A stretch of DNA of 64,000 nucleotides from Arachnia propionica (GTDB lineage: Bacteria > Actinomycetota > Actinomycetes > Propionibacteriales > Propionibacteriaceae), in the NCBI RefSeq assembly GCF_003859805.1, contig NZ_RQZG01000002.1:62001-126000 (forward strand), written 5' to 3'. Every line of letters starts with the position of its first letter. The stretch's first letter is position 1. This document shows, one piece after another, positions 1-10,237 of the stretch. The notes under the pieces were generated by a model. That model saw only the letters and a program-made list of their open reading frames with translations, was not told the DNA's origin and did not search any database. A program made the translations under genes and the position numbers.

Positions 1-545
1 TCGCTGAAGTCCAAGGGCTGCCCCACCACGACGATGGGGCGACGCACCCACGGGATGCCGAACAGCCCACGTACCTTGTGGGTACCGACCACCCCGACGG
101 GCAGCACCGGCGCCCCCGAGGTGAGCACCATGCGGGCCATGCCGGTCTTGCCCTTGTACAGTCGACCATCCGGGGAACGGGTGCCCTCCGGATAGATCGC
201 GATCACCTGGCCGGCGTCCAGCACATCGGTGATGGCCTGCAGGGACGCGGCCGAGGCCCTGCCCCCACCGCGGTCCATCGGCACCATCCCGATGGCCTTC
301 AGGAACCAGGCGACGATCTTGGAGACGATCCCTCGGTCCCCCTTGAAGAGTTCGGCCTTCGCTGGGAAGGTGACCTTCCTCGGCAGCATGGCCGGGATCA
401 CCACCGAGTCCATCGCCGCGATGTGATTGCTGGCGAGAATGGCTCCGCCGCTGGCGGGCACGTTGTCAGCCCCGATGATGCGGGCGCGAAATCCGTGACG
501 GACCAGGGGACGGAACAGAAAGGTCTTGAAGAACCTGTACCACAT
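1..545 (-). CDS. 1-acyl-sn-glycerol-3-phosphate acyltransferase (PlsC family), 3' end cut by window
   Basis: The visible 181 residues are the N-terminal part of a membrane-associated acyltransferase that transfers an acyl chain to lysophosphatidic acid in phospholipid synthesis. The family catalytic motif NHxxxxD is seen as N40-H41 to D46, and the substrate-binding block YPEGTRSPDG lies about 80 residues later. The ATG at 545 gives MWYRFFKTF, a usual beginning for this family. The gene runs off the left edge, so its end and any partner are unknown. It lies 6 bp beyond the stop of the NlpC/P60 gene on the same strand, so the two may be cotranscribed. Family assignment is firm; exact acyl acceptor is inferred. 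Confidence 0.9.
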   Translation of the reverse strand, partial: MWYRFFKTFLFRPLVRHGFRARIIGADNVPASGGAILASNHIAAMDSVVIPAMLPRKVTFPAKAELFKGDRGIVSKIVAWFLKAIGMVPMDRGGGRASAASLQAITDVLDAGQVIAIYPEGTRSPDGRLYKGKTGMARMVLTSGAPVLPVGVVGTHKVRGLFGIPWVRRPIVVVGQPLDFS

Positions 546-551
546 TCAGGA

Positions 552-1637
552 TCAGCCGACGCGGCGGGCACCCTGATAGGGCATCGAGTTGAGACCGGTG
601 ACGTTGATGCCACTGCGGGGGTTGGCGGCATGGACGATCTTGCCGTCACCGATGTACATGCCGACGTGGCTGATGCCGCCGTAGTAGAAGACCAGGTCAC
701 CGGGCTGCAGGTCACCCTTCGCCACCGGGGTACCGATCTGGTACTGCTGGCGGGCACTGCGCGGCAGGGAGATGCCTTGCTGCCGGTAGGCGTAGCTGGT
801 CAGCCCGGAGCAGTCGAAGGTGTTGGGACCGGAGGTGCCCCAAACGTAGCTCTTGCCCACCTGGGCGAGGGCCACCTCCACCGCGGAGCCACCACGACCA
901 CTGGCCGGCGGGGCCTTCGGCTGTTCCTTCTCCTTCTCGGGGGCCTCCGGGCTGGGAGAGGCCGTGTCGTTCTGGTTGTCGAGGGCACGGCTCGCGGCTC
1001 GTTCCTGCTCGCGACGGTCGCGTTCCTCCTGCTCGCGCTGGCGCTGCTCCTCGAGCTTGCGCAGCCGCTCCTGCTCCTCGGCGTTCAGACGCTTGTAGAC
1101 GTTCTCCGCCTCGGTCTCCTTGGTGTCGAACTCCTGGGCGAGCCGTTCCTTCTCGGCACGGTCGGCCTCGATGGCCTCGGTGGTGGCGACCTGCTGGTCA
1201 CGGAGGGAGTCGAGACGTCCCTGTTCGAGCTGCAGTGCCTGCAGGTCGGAGTTGCTGCGATCCATCTCGTTCTGGATGGTGGCCAGTCCGGAGAGGAACG
1301 TGGAGTCGGAGCCACTGGTCAGCAGCTGCGACGTCACGTCCAGACCACCGCCGTTGAGCTGGAGCATGGCGACGTCGCCGAGGTCGGCCCCCATCCGGGC
1401 GACCTTCTGCTCCTGGGCGCTGAGGTCCTCGTTGAGGTCTGCGAGCCTCGCGGTCGCCTCGTCCGCTCGGGCCGCCACCTCGATGATCTCGGCGTCGAGC
1501 GAGGAGGCCTCCTCACGGATCCGCTCCAACTCGGCCTTCGCCTCGGCGACCTTGTCCGGATCGGCGAAAGCCGTCGGGACGAACACGACGCTGGTGGCGA
1601 CCAGCAGGGCGACCAGCCCGCTGCGCATCTTCTTCAC
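552..1637 (-). CDS. NlpC/P60 peptidoglycan endopeptidase with coiled-coil (RipA-like)
   Basis: A 361-residue secreted cell-wall hydrolase. A signal peptide (about residues 1-26, hydrophobic core LVALLVATSVVFV, cleavage after TAFA) precedes a long charged coiled coil of about 200 residues, a Pro-rich linker, and a C-terminal NlpC/P60 domain that cuts D-glutamyl-diaminopimelate bonds. Catalytic residues visible are Cys276 (FDCSG), His324 (ISHVG) and His336. The GTG start at 1637 is chosen because GGAGA sits 8 nt upstream and the signal peptide follows directly; the longer open frame upstream lacks a site. Architecture matches RipA/RpfB-partner type hydrolases acting in septum splitting, which is an inference here. 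Confidence 0.9.
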   Translation of the reverse strand: MKKMRSGLVALLVATSVVFVPTAFADPDKVAEAKAELERIREEASSLDAEIIEVAARADEATARLADLNEDLSAQEQKVARMGADLGDVAMLQLNGGGLDVTSQLLTSGSDSTFLSGLATIQNEMDRSNSDLQALQLEQGRLDSLRDQQVATTEAIEADRAEKERLAQEFDTKETEAENVYKRLNAEEQERLRKLEEQRQREQEERDRREQERAASRALDNQNDTASPSPEAPEKEKEQPKAPPASGRGGSAVEVALAQVGKSYVWGTSGPNTFDCSGLTSYAYRQQGISLPRSARQQYQIGTPVAKGDLQPGDLVFYYGGISHVGMYIGDGKIVHAANPRSGINVTGLNSMPYQGARRVG

Positions 1638-1783
1638 GTGGGTCTCCAAACACTGCAGGAAGCAAAGCTGAGAGAATCCTAAACGACCCTCAGGGCATTG
1701 CCCAAACCGAATCGGCCGAAAGGGCCTCGTTCCGGCAACGCCGTTGACCGTTTCTGTCGGACGGGCTCGGTAGTTTGTGGACC

Positions 1784-3508
1784 ATGCCCACCCCTTCGCC
1801 GGATCAGCCCAGCTTCGACGACCTCGGCACCGCACTGCGCGCAGCGACCTTCACCGTCGTCGACCTGGAGACCACCGGGGCAGGACGGGACGCGGAGATC
1901 ACGGAGATCGGCGCGGTCAAGGTGTGCGGTGGCACCGTGGTGGGCGAGTTCCAGTCCCTGGTGCGCCCTGACGGTGCCATCCCGGCGATGATCCAGGCCC
2001 TCACCGGGATCACCGATGCCATGGTCGCCTCCGCTCCCACACTCCGGGTGGTCCTGCCCTTGTTCCTCGACTTCGCTGCCGGGACCGTCCTGGTGGCCCA
2101 CAACGCCGCGTTCGACATCGGTTTCCTGCGGCGGGGCTGCGAGGCACTGGGACTGACCTGGCGTCGACCGGTCGTCATCGACACGGTGGCCCTGGCCCGT
2201 CAGGTACTGCTCCGCGACGAGGTGCGCAACTGCAAGCTGGGTACCCTGGCCCGCCATTTCGGTTCGGCCACCCAGCCCGATCACCGGGCCCTCAGCGACG
2301 CGCGGGCCACCGTCGACGTGCTGCACGGCCTGCTGGAGCGCGTGGGCAACCTGGGGGTCGACACGGTGGAGGACCTGCGGGAGCTGATGGCGAGGGTCTC
2401 CCCCGAACGCAGGGCCAAACGGGTCTGGGCGAAATCCCTGCCCGAGGCCCCCGGGGTGTACTGGTTCGAGCACGAGGGGCGCGAGTTCGACGGCACTGCC
2501 CGCACCGAGGTGCTCTACGTCGGCAAGTCACGCAACCTCCGGCGACGGGTCGCCTCCTACTTCTCGGCCTCGGAACAACGTTCCCGGATCCACGAGATGG
2601 TGGAGATCGCCACCCGGGTGCAGACGATGCGGTGCACCACTGACCTGGAGGCGGAGGTGCGTGAGCTCCGGATGATCGCCGGGCACCGTCCCCGGTACAA
2701 CCGTCGGTCACGCAACCAGCACCGGTTGGTGTGGTTGACACTGACCACGGAGGCCTTCCCGCGACTCCGGACGGTCCGCGCCGTGGCACCGGGAGATGTC
2801 GTGTGGGGGCCGTTCCGCAACGCCAGTGCAGCCCAGGAGGTGGCCCGGTGCCTGCAGGACGCCTTCGGGATCCGGGAGTGCACCAGAGTGTTGTCTCCCC
2901 GGACCCCGAGCACCGCCTGCGCCCTGGCGGAGCTGGGCAGGTGCTCGGCACCGTGTGAGCTCGGTGAGAGTGCCGAGGGATACGGTGATCGGGTGGCCAG
3001 GCTCCGCGCGGCCTGGGCGGGCGACGTGCGGGACCTGCTGGGTCATGCCGCGCCCCGGCTGGAGGTCCTGGTGGCCCAGGAACGCTTCGAGGAGGCAGGA
3101 GAGGTGACGAACCGGTTGCAGGCCGCCCATGTCACGTCGCGACGCTTCCACCGGGTCAGGGCACTCGCCGACTGCCAGGAACTGGTGGCCGCCGCCCCGG
3201 AGGGTGGTGGTTGGGCCATCCACGTCATCCGCCACGGTCGGCTCGCGGCTGCGGGGTGGGCACGCACCGCGCAGGTCCGCGACGAGGCCTCACTCCTGCA
3301 GCAACTGGCCGAGACGGTGCACGAAGCTCCCGGCGGGATGCCCGCCGGGAGCTTCGAGGAGGCAGAACGCGTGGCCACCTGGCTGGAGTCCCCCGGAGTA
3401 CGTCTGCTCGACGTCCGCGGGGACTGGGCCTGGCCGATCCACTGCGCCTTCGATCAGGACAGTGTCACCGAGTTGATCACGACCGGGGTGGTGGGACGAT
3501 CACGCTGA
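1784..3508 (+). CDS. DEDDh 3'-5' exonuclease fused to UvrC/Cho-like GIY-YIG nuclease
   Basis: A 574-residue two-enzyme protein. Residues about 20-185 are a DnaQ/epsilon-like exonuclease: VVDLETTG (D27, E29), HNAAFDIGF and HRALSDA give the DEDDh metal-binding set. From about residue 216 a GIY-YIG domain follows ([19 protein letters not shown]), then a UvrC-like cysteine-containing middle region. This fusion is widespread in actinobacteria and is thought to act in DNA repair, with the Cho-like half making an incision and the exonuclease trimming; that order is inference. The ATG at 1784 is preferred over the in-frame TTG at 1775 because a TAGTTT -10 box lies 7 nt before it, which fits a leaderless mRNA. 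The 3' end overlaps the convergent cyclophilin gene by 55 bp. Confidence 0.92.
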   Translation: MPTPSPDQPSFDDLGTALRAATFTVVDLETTGAGRDAEITEIGAVKVCGGTVVGEFQSLVRPDGAIPAMIQALTGITDAMVASAPTLRVVLPLFLDFAAGTVLVAHNAAFDIGFLRRGCEALGLTWRRPVVIDTVALARQVLLRDEVRNCKLGTLARHFGSATQPDHRALSDARATVDVLHGLLERVGNLGVDTVEDLRELMARVSPERRAKRVWAKSLPEAPGVYWFEHEGREFDGTARTEVLYVGKSRNLRRRVASYFSASEQRSRIHEMVEIATRVQTMRCTTDLEAEVRELRMIAGHRPRYNRRSRNQHRLVWLTLTTEAFPRLRTVRAVAPGDVVWGPFRNASAAQEVARCLQDAFGIRECTRVLSPRTPSTACALAELGRCSAPCELGESAEGYGDRVARLRAAWAGDVRDLLGHAAPRLEVLVAQERFEEAGEVTNRLQAAHVTSRRFHRVRALADCQELVAAAPEGGGWAIHVIRHGRLAAAGWARTAQVRDEASLLQQLAETVHEAPGGMPAGSFEEAERVATWLESPGVRLLDVRGDWAWPIHCAFDQDSVTELITTGVVGRSR

Positions 3509-3963
3509 TCGGTCGGCGTCTTCGCGATCGCGTCGACGACGGCCCTCGACGCCTCGTCCTTGACCTCGCCGAAGATGGTGTGGCGACGGTTGAGGTGCGG
3601 GGTCGGCACCACGGTGATGAAGAACTGGGAACCGTTCGTGCCCGGTCCGGCGTTGGCCATGGCCAGCAGGTAGGGGCGGTCGAAGGCGTGTTCGGGGTGG
3701 AACTCGTCGGCGAACTGGTAACCGGGACCACCGGTCCCGGTGCCGAGCGGGCACCCGCCCTGGATCATGAAGCCGTCGATCACCCGGTGGAAGGTGACCC
3801 CGTCGTAGAAGTTGCCGGTCTTCGTCTCCCCGGTCTTGGCGTCCCGGTACTCCTTGGTCCCCCCGGCCAGGCCGACGAAGTTGGCGACGGTGACGGGCGA
3901 CTGGTCGTCGAACAGTTCGATGACGACGTCCCCCATGCTGGTGTGCAGAGTTGCAGTGCTCAT
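3454..3963 (-). CDS. Peptidyl-prolyl cis-trans isomerase, cyclophilin type
   Basis: A 169-residue cytoplasmic cyclophilin that isomerises X-Pro bonds. The catalytic Arg lies in [13 protein letters not shown], and GSQFFIT and the NxxHTIFGEV block complete the active-site groove. No signal peptide is visible. The ATG at 3963 is preceded after 7 nt by TAGGTT, so the transcript is probably leaderless. The last 55 bp are also coding on the other strand (end of the exonuclease/UvrC-like gene), an uncommon convergent overlap in which both proteins use conserved-looking C-termini. Length and motifs are normal for bacterial single-domain cyclophilins such as PpiA of actinobacteria. Confidence 0.95.
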   Translation of the reverse strand: MSTATLHTSMGDVVIELFDDQSPVTVANFVGLAGGTKEYRDAKTGETKTGNFYDGVTFHRVIDGFMIQGGCPLGTGTGGPGYQFADEFHPEHAFDRPYLLAMANAGPGTNGSQFFITVVPTPHLNRRHTIFGEVKDEASRAVVDAIAKTPTDQRDRPTTPVVINSVTLS

Positions 3964-4109
3964 GCAGCCAAACCTACAGGCTGGGCGGTCGATGACACCG
4001 CGACACCGCGTGGTCCTTCCGGCCTTCTTTCGCAACCACTCCTCCTGTGCCTCCCGAACCGGGTAGCGTTGTAGGTGCTCGATCACGAGCCAACTCATTG
4101 GAGGAAACT

Positions 4110-4871
4110 GTGAAGAAGTCACGACTCGCCAAGGCCGCCGCGGAACAAGCCGCCGCCGCCGCGGAGACCAGCCGCCACTTCTGGGACGAGGCAGTGGAGA
4201 AGGCTGCCGAGATGTACACCGAGGCCCAGCGCCGGGCAGTGCCCGCCGCACGCCGGGCGGGCAAGCGCACCGCCGATTTCGCCTCGCGTCGCCTGGACAA
4301 CTGGGAGCCACACATCCGAGGCGCCATCTCGAAGGTCTCCCCGGCCGTCGATGCCGCCACGGGCAGGCTCACCGACCAGATCATCCCGAACCTGCAGGAC
4401 CGGCTGCACAAGGCCGCCGGGCACGTGCCGGTCCTCGCGGAGGTCATTCCCCCGGCGAAGAAGAAGCGGGGTGTGTTCAAGACCATCTTCAAGTTCGCCC
4501 TGATCGGCACGGCGGTGGCCGGTGCCGTGGCCGCGGTGCGGCACTTCCTCACCCCGAAGGACGACGGCTGGACCGCCCACGAGCCGTCGCGCGCCTACAT
4601 CAACAACAACGACACCTTCGCCACAGCGGCGAAGTTCAACGAGCCCCCGGCGGAGCCCGCGGCATCCGCGAGCCAGGAGAAGTCCCTCGACTTCGGTGAG
4701 GGCTCCTACGTCGGCCCGAACCCACCGGAGGGCTACATCGTCAAGGGCAACGGGCGCTCCCGGAAGTACCACGTGCCGGGCACCCGCGGCTACGAGTTGA
4801 CCATCGCCGAGGTCTGGTTCAACTCGGAGGAGGCGGCTGAGGCGGCCGGATTCACGAAGGCCCAGCGCTGA
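4110..4871 (+). CDS. DUF5324-like membrane-associated protein with C-terminal sunset-like domain
   Basis: A 253-residue protein of unknown function. Residues 1-100 are Ala/Glu-rich and helical. A KKK stretch precedes a single membrane segment near residues 130-148 ([17 protein letters not shown]). A low-complexity linker follows. The last 50 residues ([32 protein letters not shown]) match the small domain that in other actinobacterial proteins is called a sunset domain and that resembles the Ada metal-site fold, but here no cysteine pair is present. GTG at 4110 is set by GGAGG 5 nt upstream; a TAGCGT box about 42 nt before gives a conventional leader. The stop overlaps the putative CTG start of the next gene. 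Confidence 0.72.
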   Translation: MKKSRLAKAAAEQAAAAAETSRHFWDEAVEKAAEMYTEAQRRAVPAARRAGKRTADFASRRLDNWEPHIRGAISKVSPAVDAATGRLTDQIIPNLQDRLHKAAGHVPVLAEVIPPAKKKRGVFKTIFKFALIGTAVAGAVAAVRHFLTPKDDGWTAHEPSRAYINNNDTFATAAKFNEPPAEPAASASQEKSLDFGEGSYVGPNPPEGYIVKGNGRSRKYHVPGTRGYELTIAEVWFNSEEAAEAAGFTKAQR

Positions 4872-4921
4872 TCCTGTTCCTGCTGGTCACGGCCAGCAGC
4901 CTGGCAGCCGCGGCACACCTG

Positions 4922-5509
4922 ATGTGGGTGGTGCCGCGGCTGCCGCGCATCTGGGCGGATCCATCCGATCCTCCGCCCGACTACTCCTCCCTGGCCCGGC
5001 CCGGGGAGGCCGTCGTGCTGGCCGCGATCGTCGCCGTGGCGGGGCTCGCGTTGTGGCGACTGCCACCGCTGTGGTTCCCGATGTGGTTCGGGTACCTCGG
5101 GGCGGGGGCGGCCCTGGCGTGGGTGGACCTGCGGACCACGTGGCTGCCCCGTCGGCTGCACTGGATCACCACGGCCCAGGTGGCGCTCGGAGCCGTGGTC
5201 ACGACGATCCTGCTGCCGGAGGCGCTGCCCCGGATCCTGCTGGGTGCCGCCGCGACCTTCGCGCTGCTGTGGCTGGTGTGGCGGTTCACGGGGAACTTCG
5301 GCTTCGGTGACGTGCGTCTGGGACTGCTCGTGGGAGCGGTCGGGGGCACCCTGGGATGGACCGGATGGCTGTGGGCCCTGCTCGCGGGCACCCTGATCGG
5401 TGCGGCGTGGGGCATCGCCCATGCGCTTCGCGGGCGCGCCGACGAGCCCTTCCCCTACGGCCCGGCGCTGTGGCTGGGGCCGCTGGCCGTGGCCGTGCTC
5501 CACTGTTGA
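4922..5509 (+). CDS. A24-type prepilin peptidase-like membrane protease (start probably further upstream at 4868)
   Basis: A polytopic inner-membrane aspartic protease of the type IV prepilin peptidase family, which trims leader peptides of pilins. Two catalytic aspartates are visible: WVDLRT early and GFGD in NFGFGDVRL. At least six hydrophobic segments occur. The first canonical start, ATG 4922, would remove the first membrane helix: the same frame is open and strongly hydrophobic from 4868 ([18 protein letters not shown]). No ATG, GTG or TTG exists between the in-frame stop at 4838 and 4922, but a CTG at 4868 has GAAGG 7 nt upstream and overlaps the previous stop as CTGA. I give the canonical start but favour 4868 (213 residues). 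No pilin or secretion gene is nearby, so its substrate is unknown. Confidence 0.8.
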   Translation: MWVVPRLPRIWADPSDPPPDYSSLARPGEAVVLAAIVAVAGLALWRLPPLWFPMWFGYLGAGAALAWVDLRTTWLPRRLHWITTAQVALGAVVTTILLPEALPRILLGAAATFALLWLVWRFTGNFGFGDVRLGLLVGAVGGTLGWTGWLWALLAGTLIGAAWGIAHALRGRADEPFPYGPALWLGPLAVAVLHC

Positions 5510-5519
5510 GCGGACGGAA

Positions 5520-6554
5520 TCAGGTGTTGGTGACCCGGATCCAGGCCTCCAGGGTCCGCTGGGCACGACCGTCGTCGATGGCTGCGGAGACCGCGTCCAG
5601 GGTGCCCTGCAGCTGCTCGGTGAGCGGGATGGTGTGGCTGATGCCCCGGTAGGCCAGCAGGGCGGCCGCCGCATTCAGACGGACCACGTCACGCACCGCA
5701 CCCGAGCGCCCGGCCACCAGGTCACGTACGACCTGGGCGTTGTGCTGGGCGTCACCGCCGACCAGATCGGCCGGCGCGGCGGGAGCGAGCCCCAGTTCCA
5801 CGGGGTCGAGGACGGTTCGTTTCACCCTGCCATCGGTGATGAGCCAGACGTCGGAGGCCGACGTGGTGGTCAGTTCGTCCAGGCCGTCGAAACCGCGGAA
5901 CACCATGCCGCGCACATTCCGCCCGGCCAGCACCCGGGCAACCACCGGCGCCACGTCCCCGTCGGCCACCCCGAGGGCCATCGCGCGGGGCTGGGCCGGG
6001 TTCGACAACGGCCCGAGGAAGTTGAAGGTGGTCTGGATGGCCAGCTGCCTGCGCACCCCGGCCACGTTCTTCATCGCCGGATGGTAGAGCTGGGCGAACA
6101 GGAACACGATGCCGACCTCGTCGAGGACGGCGGCCTGCCGCGCCGGGTCGAGGCCGATGTTCACCCCCAGGGCCTCCAGGGTGTCAGCGGTTCCGGACTG
6201 CGACGAGGCCGCCCTGCTGCCGTGCTTGACCACCTTCGCACCGGCGGCGGCGGCCACGAGCGCCGCCATCGTGGAGATGTTGACGGTGTTGGCCCGATCC
6301 CCACCGGTACCGACGACGTCGACCGTCTCCGGATCCAGGTCCACCCCCTCGGAATGGGCCAGCATCGCGGCGCTGAGCCCTGCGATCTCGTCCTCCGACT
6401 CCCCCTTGGCGCGCAGGGCCACCAGGAGGGCCGCGAGCTGGACCTCACTGGCGCGTCCGGCGAGGATCTCGCTGAGCGCCCACTGCGCCGCCTCGGCCTC
6501 GAGTCCCTCGCGCCTGAGCAGGCCGGTCAGGACGTCGGGCCAGGTGTAGTTCAC
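5520..6554 (-). CDS. trpD: Anthranilate phosphoribosyltransferase
   Basis: A 344-residue cytosolic enzyme that transfers phosphoribose from PRPP to anthranilate in the second step of tryptophan synthesis. The PRPP loop GTGGDRANTVNIST, the KHGSRAASSQSGTADTLEALG block and the NFLGPLSNPA motif are all present. The GTG start at 6554 follows GGAGGT and overlaps the stop of the upstream receiver-like gene by 4 bp (GTGA), so translation is coupled. No other trp gene is seen nearby, as is common for dispersed actinobacterial trpD. Length is normal. Confidence 0.96.
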   Translation of the reverse strand: MNYTWPDVLTGLLRREGLEAEAAQWALSEILAGRASEVQLAALLVALRAKGESEDEIAGLSAAMLAHSEGVDLDPETVDVVGTGGDRANTVNISTMAALVAAAAGAKVVKHGSRAASSQSGTADTLEALGVNIGLDPARQAAVLDEVGIVFLFAQLYHPAMKNVAGVRRQLAIQTTFNFLGPLSNPAQPRAMALGVADGDVAPVVARVLAGRNVRGMVFRGFDGLDELTTTSASDVWLITDGRVKRTVLDPVELGLAPAAPADLVGGDAQHNAQVVRDLVAGRSGAVRDVVRLNAAAALLAYRGISHTIPLTEQLQGTLDAVSAAIDDGRAQRTLEAWIRVTNT

Positions 6555-6952
6555 AGGACCTCCGCACGCAGCAGTTCGGCCACCTGCTCGGGAAGGCGGA
6601 GCGGATCGACCGGGTAGGCCGCCAGCGCATCGGCACGCGACCAGGTGCCGAGCCAGGCATCGGCGACACGGGCGACGAGCAGCAGCACCGGTGGGCAGTC
6701 GTCGACATGGTCCTCCTTGACCTGGTGGGCCAGGCCGAAACCACCCTCGGGCTGGGCCTCCCCGTCCATGATGACCAGACCGAAGTCCCGGTCCTCGTCC
6801 AGGATCTTGAGCAACGCGGGTCCCGTGGCCACCTCGACGACCTCGATGGGCGGCAGGTCGGCCGCCACCTTGCGTCCCAGTGCGAGCCGCACCTGCTCCC
6901 GCACCGTGCGGTCGCCCGAAAACAGCAGCACCCTGATGGTCTCGTCGCTCAT
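6551..6952 (-). CDS. Degenerate response-regulator receiver domain protein
   Basis: A 133-residue stand-alone receiver-like protein without output domain. The fold is recognisable (RVLLFSGD at the start, LVIMDGEAQPEGGFGLA with the central Asp), but the paired acidic residues are reduced to one, the conserved Thr/Ser of strand 4 is replaced in LLLVARVAD, and the invariant Lys of strand 5 is missing (AYPVDPLRL). Classical phosphorylation switching is therefore doubtful. It is the first gene of a two-gene unit with trpD, overlapping it by 4 bp. GGAGAGAC lies just before the ATG. A role in controlling trpD or acting as a protein-binding adaptor is conjecture. Confidence 0.8.
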   Translation of the reverse strand: MSDETIRVLLFSGDRTVREQVRLALGRKVAADLPPIEVVEVATGPALLKILDEDRDFGLVIMDGEAQPEGGFGLAHQVKEDHVDDCPPVLLLVARVADAWLGTWSRADALAAYPVDPLRLPEQVAELLRAEVL

Positions 6953-7048
6953 GTCTCTCCTTCCACGCCGCGGCCACACGCGACTGCCCACATCGTAGCC
7001 CGCAGCGCCCCACCCCGGCCACGGCTCACCCGGGTAGGCTCCACGGTG

Positions 7049-7945
7049 ATGAACGACAGGGAACGAACCGGGTACGTGCACGGCGTGGCGGCCTACATCC
7101 TGTGGGGCCTGTTCCCGCTCTACTTCTCCTTGTTCCAGCGGTCCTCCGCCCTCGAGGTGGTGGCCCACCGCATCGTGTGGTCGCTGGTCTTCTGCCTGCT
7201 GATCCTGGCCCTCACCCGCCGCTTCCACCAGGTGCGCAACGCCCTCGGCGATCGACGTTGCGTCGTGCTCGTCGGGGTGGCAGGGCTGATGGTCGGCATC
7301 AACTGGTGCCTCTACGTCCACGGTGTGAACACCGGCAACACCCTCGATGCGGCCATCGGCTACTTCATCAACCCGGTGGTGACCACGGCCCTCGGCGTGG
7401 TGGTGCTGGGGGAACGGCTGCGCCCGGCGCAGTGGCTGGCCTTCGGGCTGGGGGTGGCCTCCATGGCGGTGCTGATCCTGGGGTACGGCCGGACCCCCTG
7501 GATCGCACTCGGGGTGGCCACGTCGTTCGGCTTCTACGGTCTGCTCAAGAAACAGGCGGGGACCACGGTGGCCCCCGTGCCCGGACTGGTGATCGAGACC
7601 ACGGCACTGCTGGCCCTCGCGCTTCCCTACCTGTTCCTGCTCGGCCTCACCGGCCAGGCCAGTGCCACCCCTTTCTCCTGGTACTCACTGCTGCTCGCCA
7701 CCACCGGGGTGGTGACCGCCGTCCCACTGCTGCTGTTCGCCTCGGCCGCACACCGCATCCCGCTGGTGGCGATCGGGATGATCCAGTACCTGGCACCCCT
7801 GCTGCAGTTCCTGCTGGCCTGGCTGCTGTTCCGGGAACCGATGCCCGTGGCCCGTTGGGTCGGTCTCATGTTCGTGTGGGTCGCGGTCGCGGTCTTCGTC
7901 GCCGATGCCGTGCGGCATGCCGCACGGAACCGTCGCCTCACCTGA
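7049..7945 (+). CDS. rarD: RarD-type EamA/DMT transporter
   Basis: A 298-residue inner-membrane protein with about ten hydrophobic helices in two EamA repeats, matching the RarD (chloramphenicol-sensitive protein) branch of the drug/metabolite transporter superfamily. Typical segments are YILWGLFPLYF at the N-terminus, NWCLYVHGVNTG and GYFINPVV in the first repeat, and MIQYLAPLLQFLL in the second. The transported compound of this branch is not established. ATG 7049 or the adjacent GTG 7046 are both possible; TAGGCT at 7035-7040 lies the right distance before them for a leaderless transcript. The next gene, guaB1, follows after 27 bp with its own box. Confidence 0.9.
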   Translation: MNDRERTGYVHGVAAYILWGLFPLYFSLFQRSSALEVVAHRIVWSLVFCLLILALTRRFHQVRNALGDRRCVVLVGVAGLMVGINWCLYVHGVNTGNTLDAAIGYFINPVVTTALGVVVLGERLRPAQWLAFGLGVASMAVLILGYGRTPWIALGVATSFGFYGLLKKQAGTTVAPVPGLVIETTALLALALPYLFLLGLTGQASATPFSWYSLLLATTGVVTAVPLLLFASAAHRIPLVAIGMIQYLAPLLQFLLAWLLFREPMPVARWVGLMFVWVAVAVFVADAVRHAARNRRLT

Positions 7946-7969
7946 GTCACGGTGCCGGGGCATACTTGA

Positions 7970-9430
<1,461 letters not shown>

Positions 9431-9506
9431 GCAACCGCTGAATTGACCCAAACGGACGACGTACCGAAAGCTTGGAAGCGACCGAGAGCATAGTTGGATT
9501 CATTAC

Positions 9507-10175
9507 ATGGAATTTCCCGCAGCCAAAGCCATCATCTCTCACTTCGAGGCGGCCCGGAGTCGGGACAACGGTGCTCTCTCGGACTGTTTCCTGACGCCCA
9601 CCAGGACGCCGGTGGCCCGGTGGTACCTCCATCACCGTCGGGACAACCACCGCCTCGGCGGGGCCCACCTCCTCGTGCTGGGCAAGAATCCGTCCAGCGC
9701 CAAGATCCTGGCAACCCGGGTCCAAGGGGGCGATGCCACGGCCGGGATCATCCGGGAACGGCTGGAGGACGGCACCCTGGACAAGGTGTTCGGCCGTCGT
9801 GTCGGGTGGGTCACCCTGGCGAATCTGCTTCCCGTGGTCAGCAAGAACCCCCGGGTGCTCACCCAGCGGGACAAGAGCAAGTTCAACCGCACCAACCTGA
9901 CGGTGATGAAACACCTGCTGGAGGTCGCCGATGCGGTCTGGGTCGCCTGGGGACAGACCTGGGGCATGCCATGGGCACAGCAGTCGATTCCCGGGGTGGT
10001 GAACCTGTTGAAGGAGCACCGGGACAAGCCGATGAAGGCCCTGTGGGCGGAGGCCCGCTCGCACGGGGAGTCACAGGACATCTGGTACCCGCACCATCCG
10101 CAGCGGATCACCATCACGCCGGAGGCGTTCAGCGACGTCCGCCTCACCGACGACGGGGTGGAGCGGGCTCTCTGA
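9507..10175 (+). CDS. DUF1643 domain protein
   Basis: A 222-residue soluble protein of unknown function. The family marks LVLGKNPSSAK (NPS motif, about residues 56-66), the downstream RRVGWVTLANLLP strand and VWVAWG (about residue 152) are visible, so DUF1643 is likely. Members of this family are often accessory genes; no biochemical activity is established. The start ATG 9507 has no strong ribosome site; CATAGT lies about 12 nt before it. A 16-bp perfect hairpin follows the stop. The gene is flanked by guaB1 (same strand) and the convergent erpA, with nothing suggesting a shared pathway. Confidence 0.7.
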   Translation: MEFPAAKAIISHFEAARSRDNGALSDCFLTPTRTPVARWYLHHRRDNHRLGGAHLLVLGKNPSSAKILATRVQGGDATAGIIRERLEDGTLDKVFGRRVGWVTLANLLPVVSKNPRVLTQRDKSKFNRTNLTVMKHLLEVADAVWVAWGQTWGMPWAQQSIPGVVNLLKEHRDKPMKALWAEARSHGESQDIWYPHHPQRITITPEAFSDVRLTDDGVERAL

Positions 10176-10184
10176 TCACGGACA

Positions 10185-10224
10185 CGTCAGGGGCTCCGGG
10201 CATGGCGGCCCGGAGCCCCTGACG
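10185..10224. terminator. Bidirectional hairpin between convergent DUF1643 gene and erpA
   Basis: A perfect 16-bp inverted repeat (10185-10200 with 10209-10224) encloses an 8-nt loop. It sits 9 bp after one stop codon and 13 bp before the other, so it can serve both strands. There is no clear T-tract, as is common in high-GC actinobacteria. Confidence 0.85.
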
Positions 10225-10237
10225 GTCGTGGAACGGT

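Noticed and set aside
78-1682. 534-codon plus-strand open frame over the PlsC and NlpC/P60 genes
   Set aside because: Antisense shadow in high-GC DNA: low-complexity Gly/Val/Leu/Arg composition with no domain, while the minus strand encodes two clear families.
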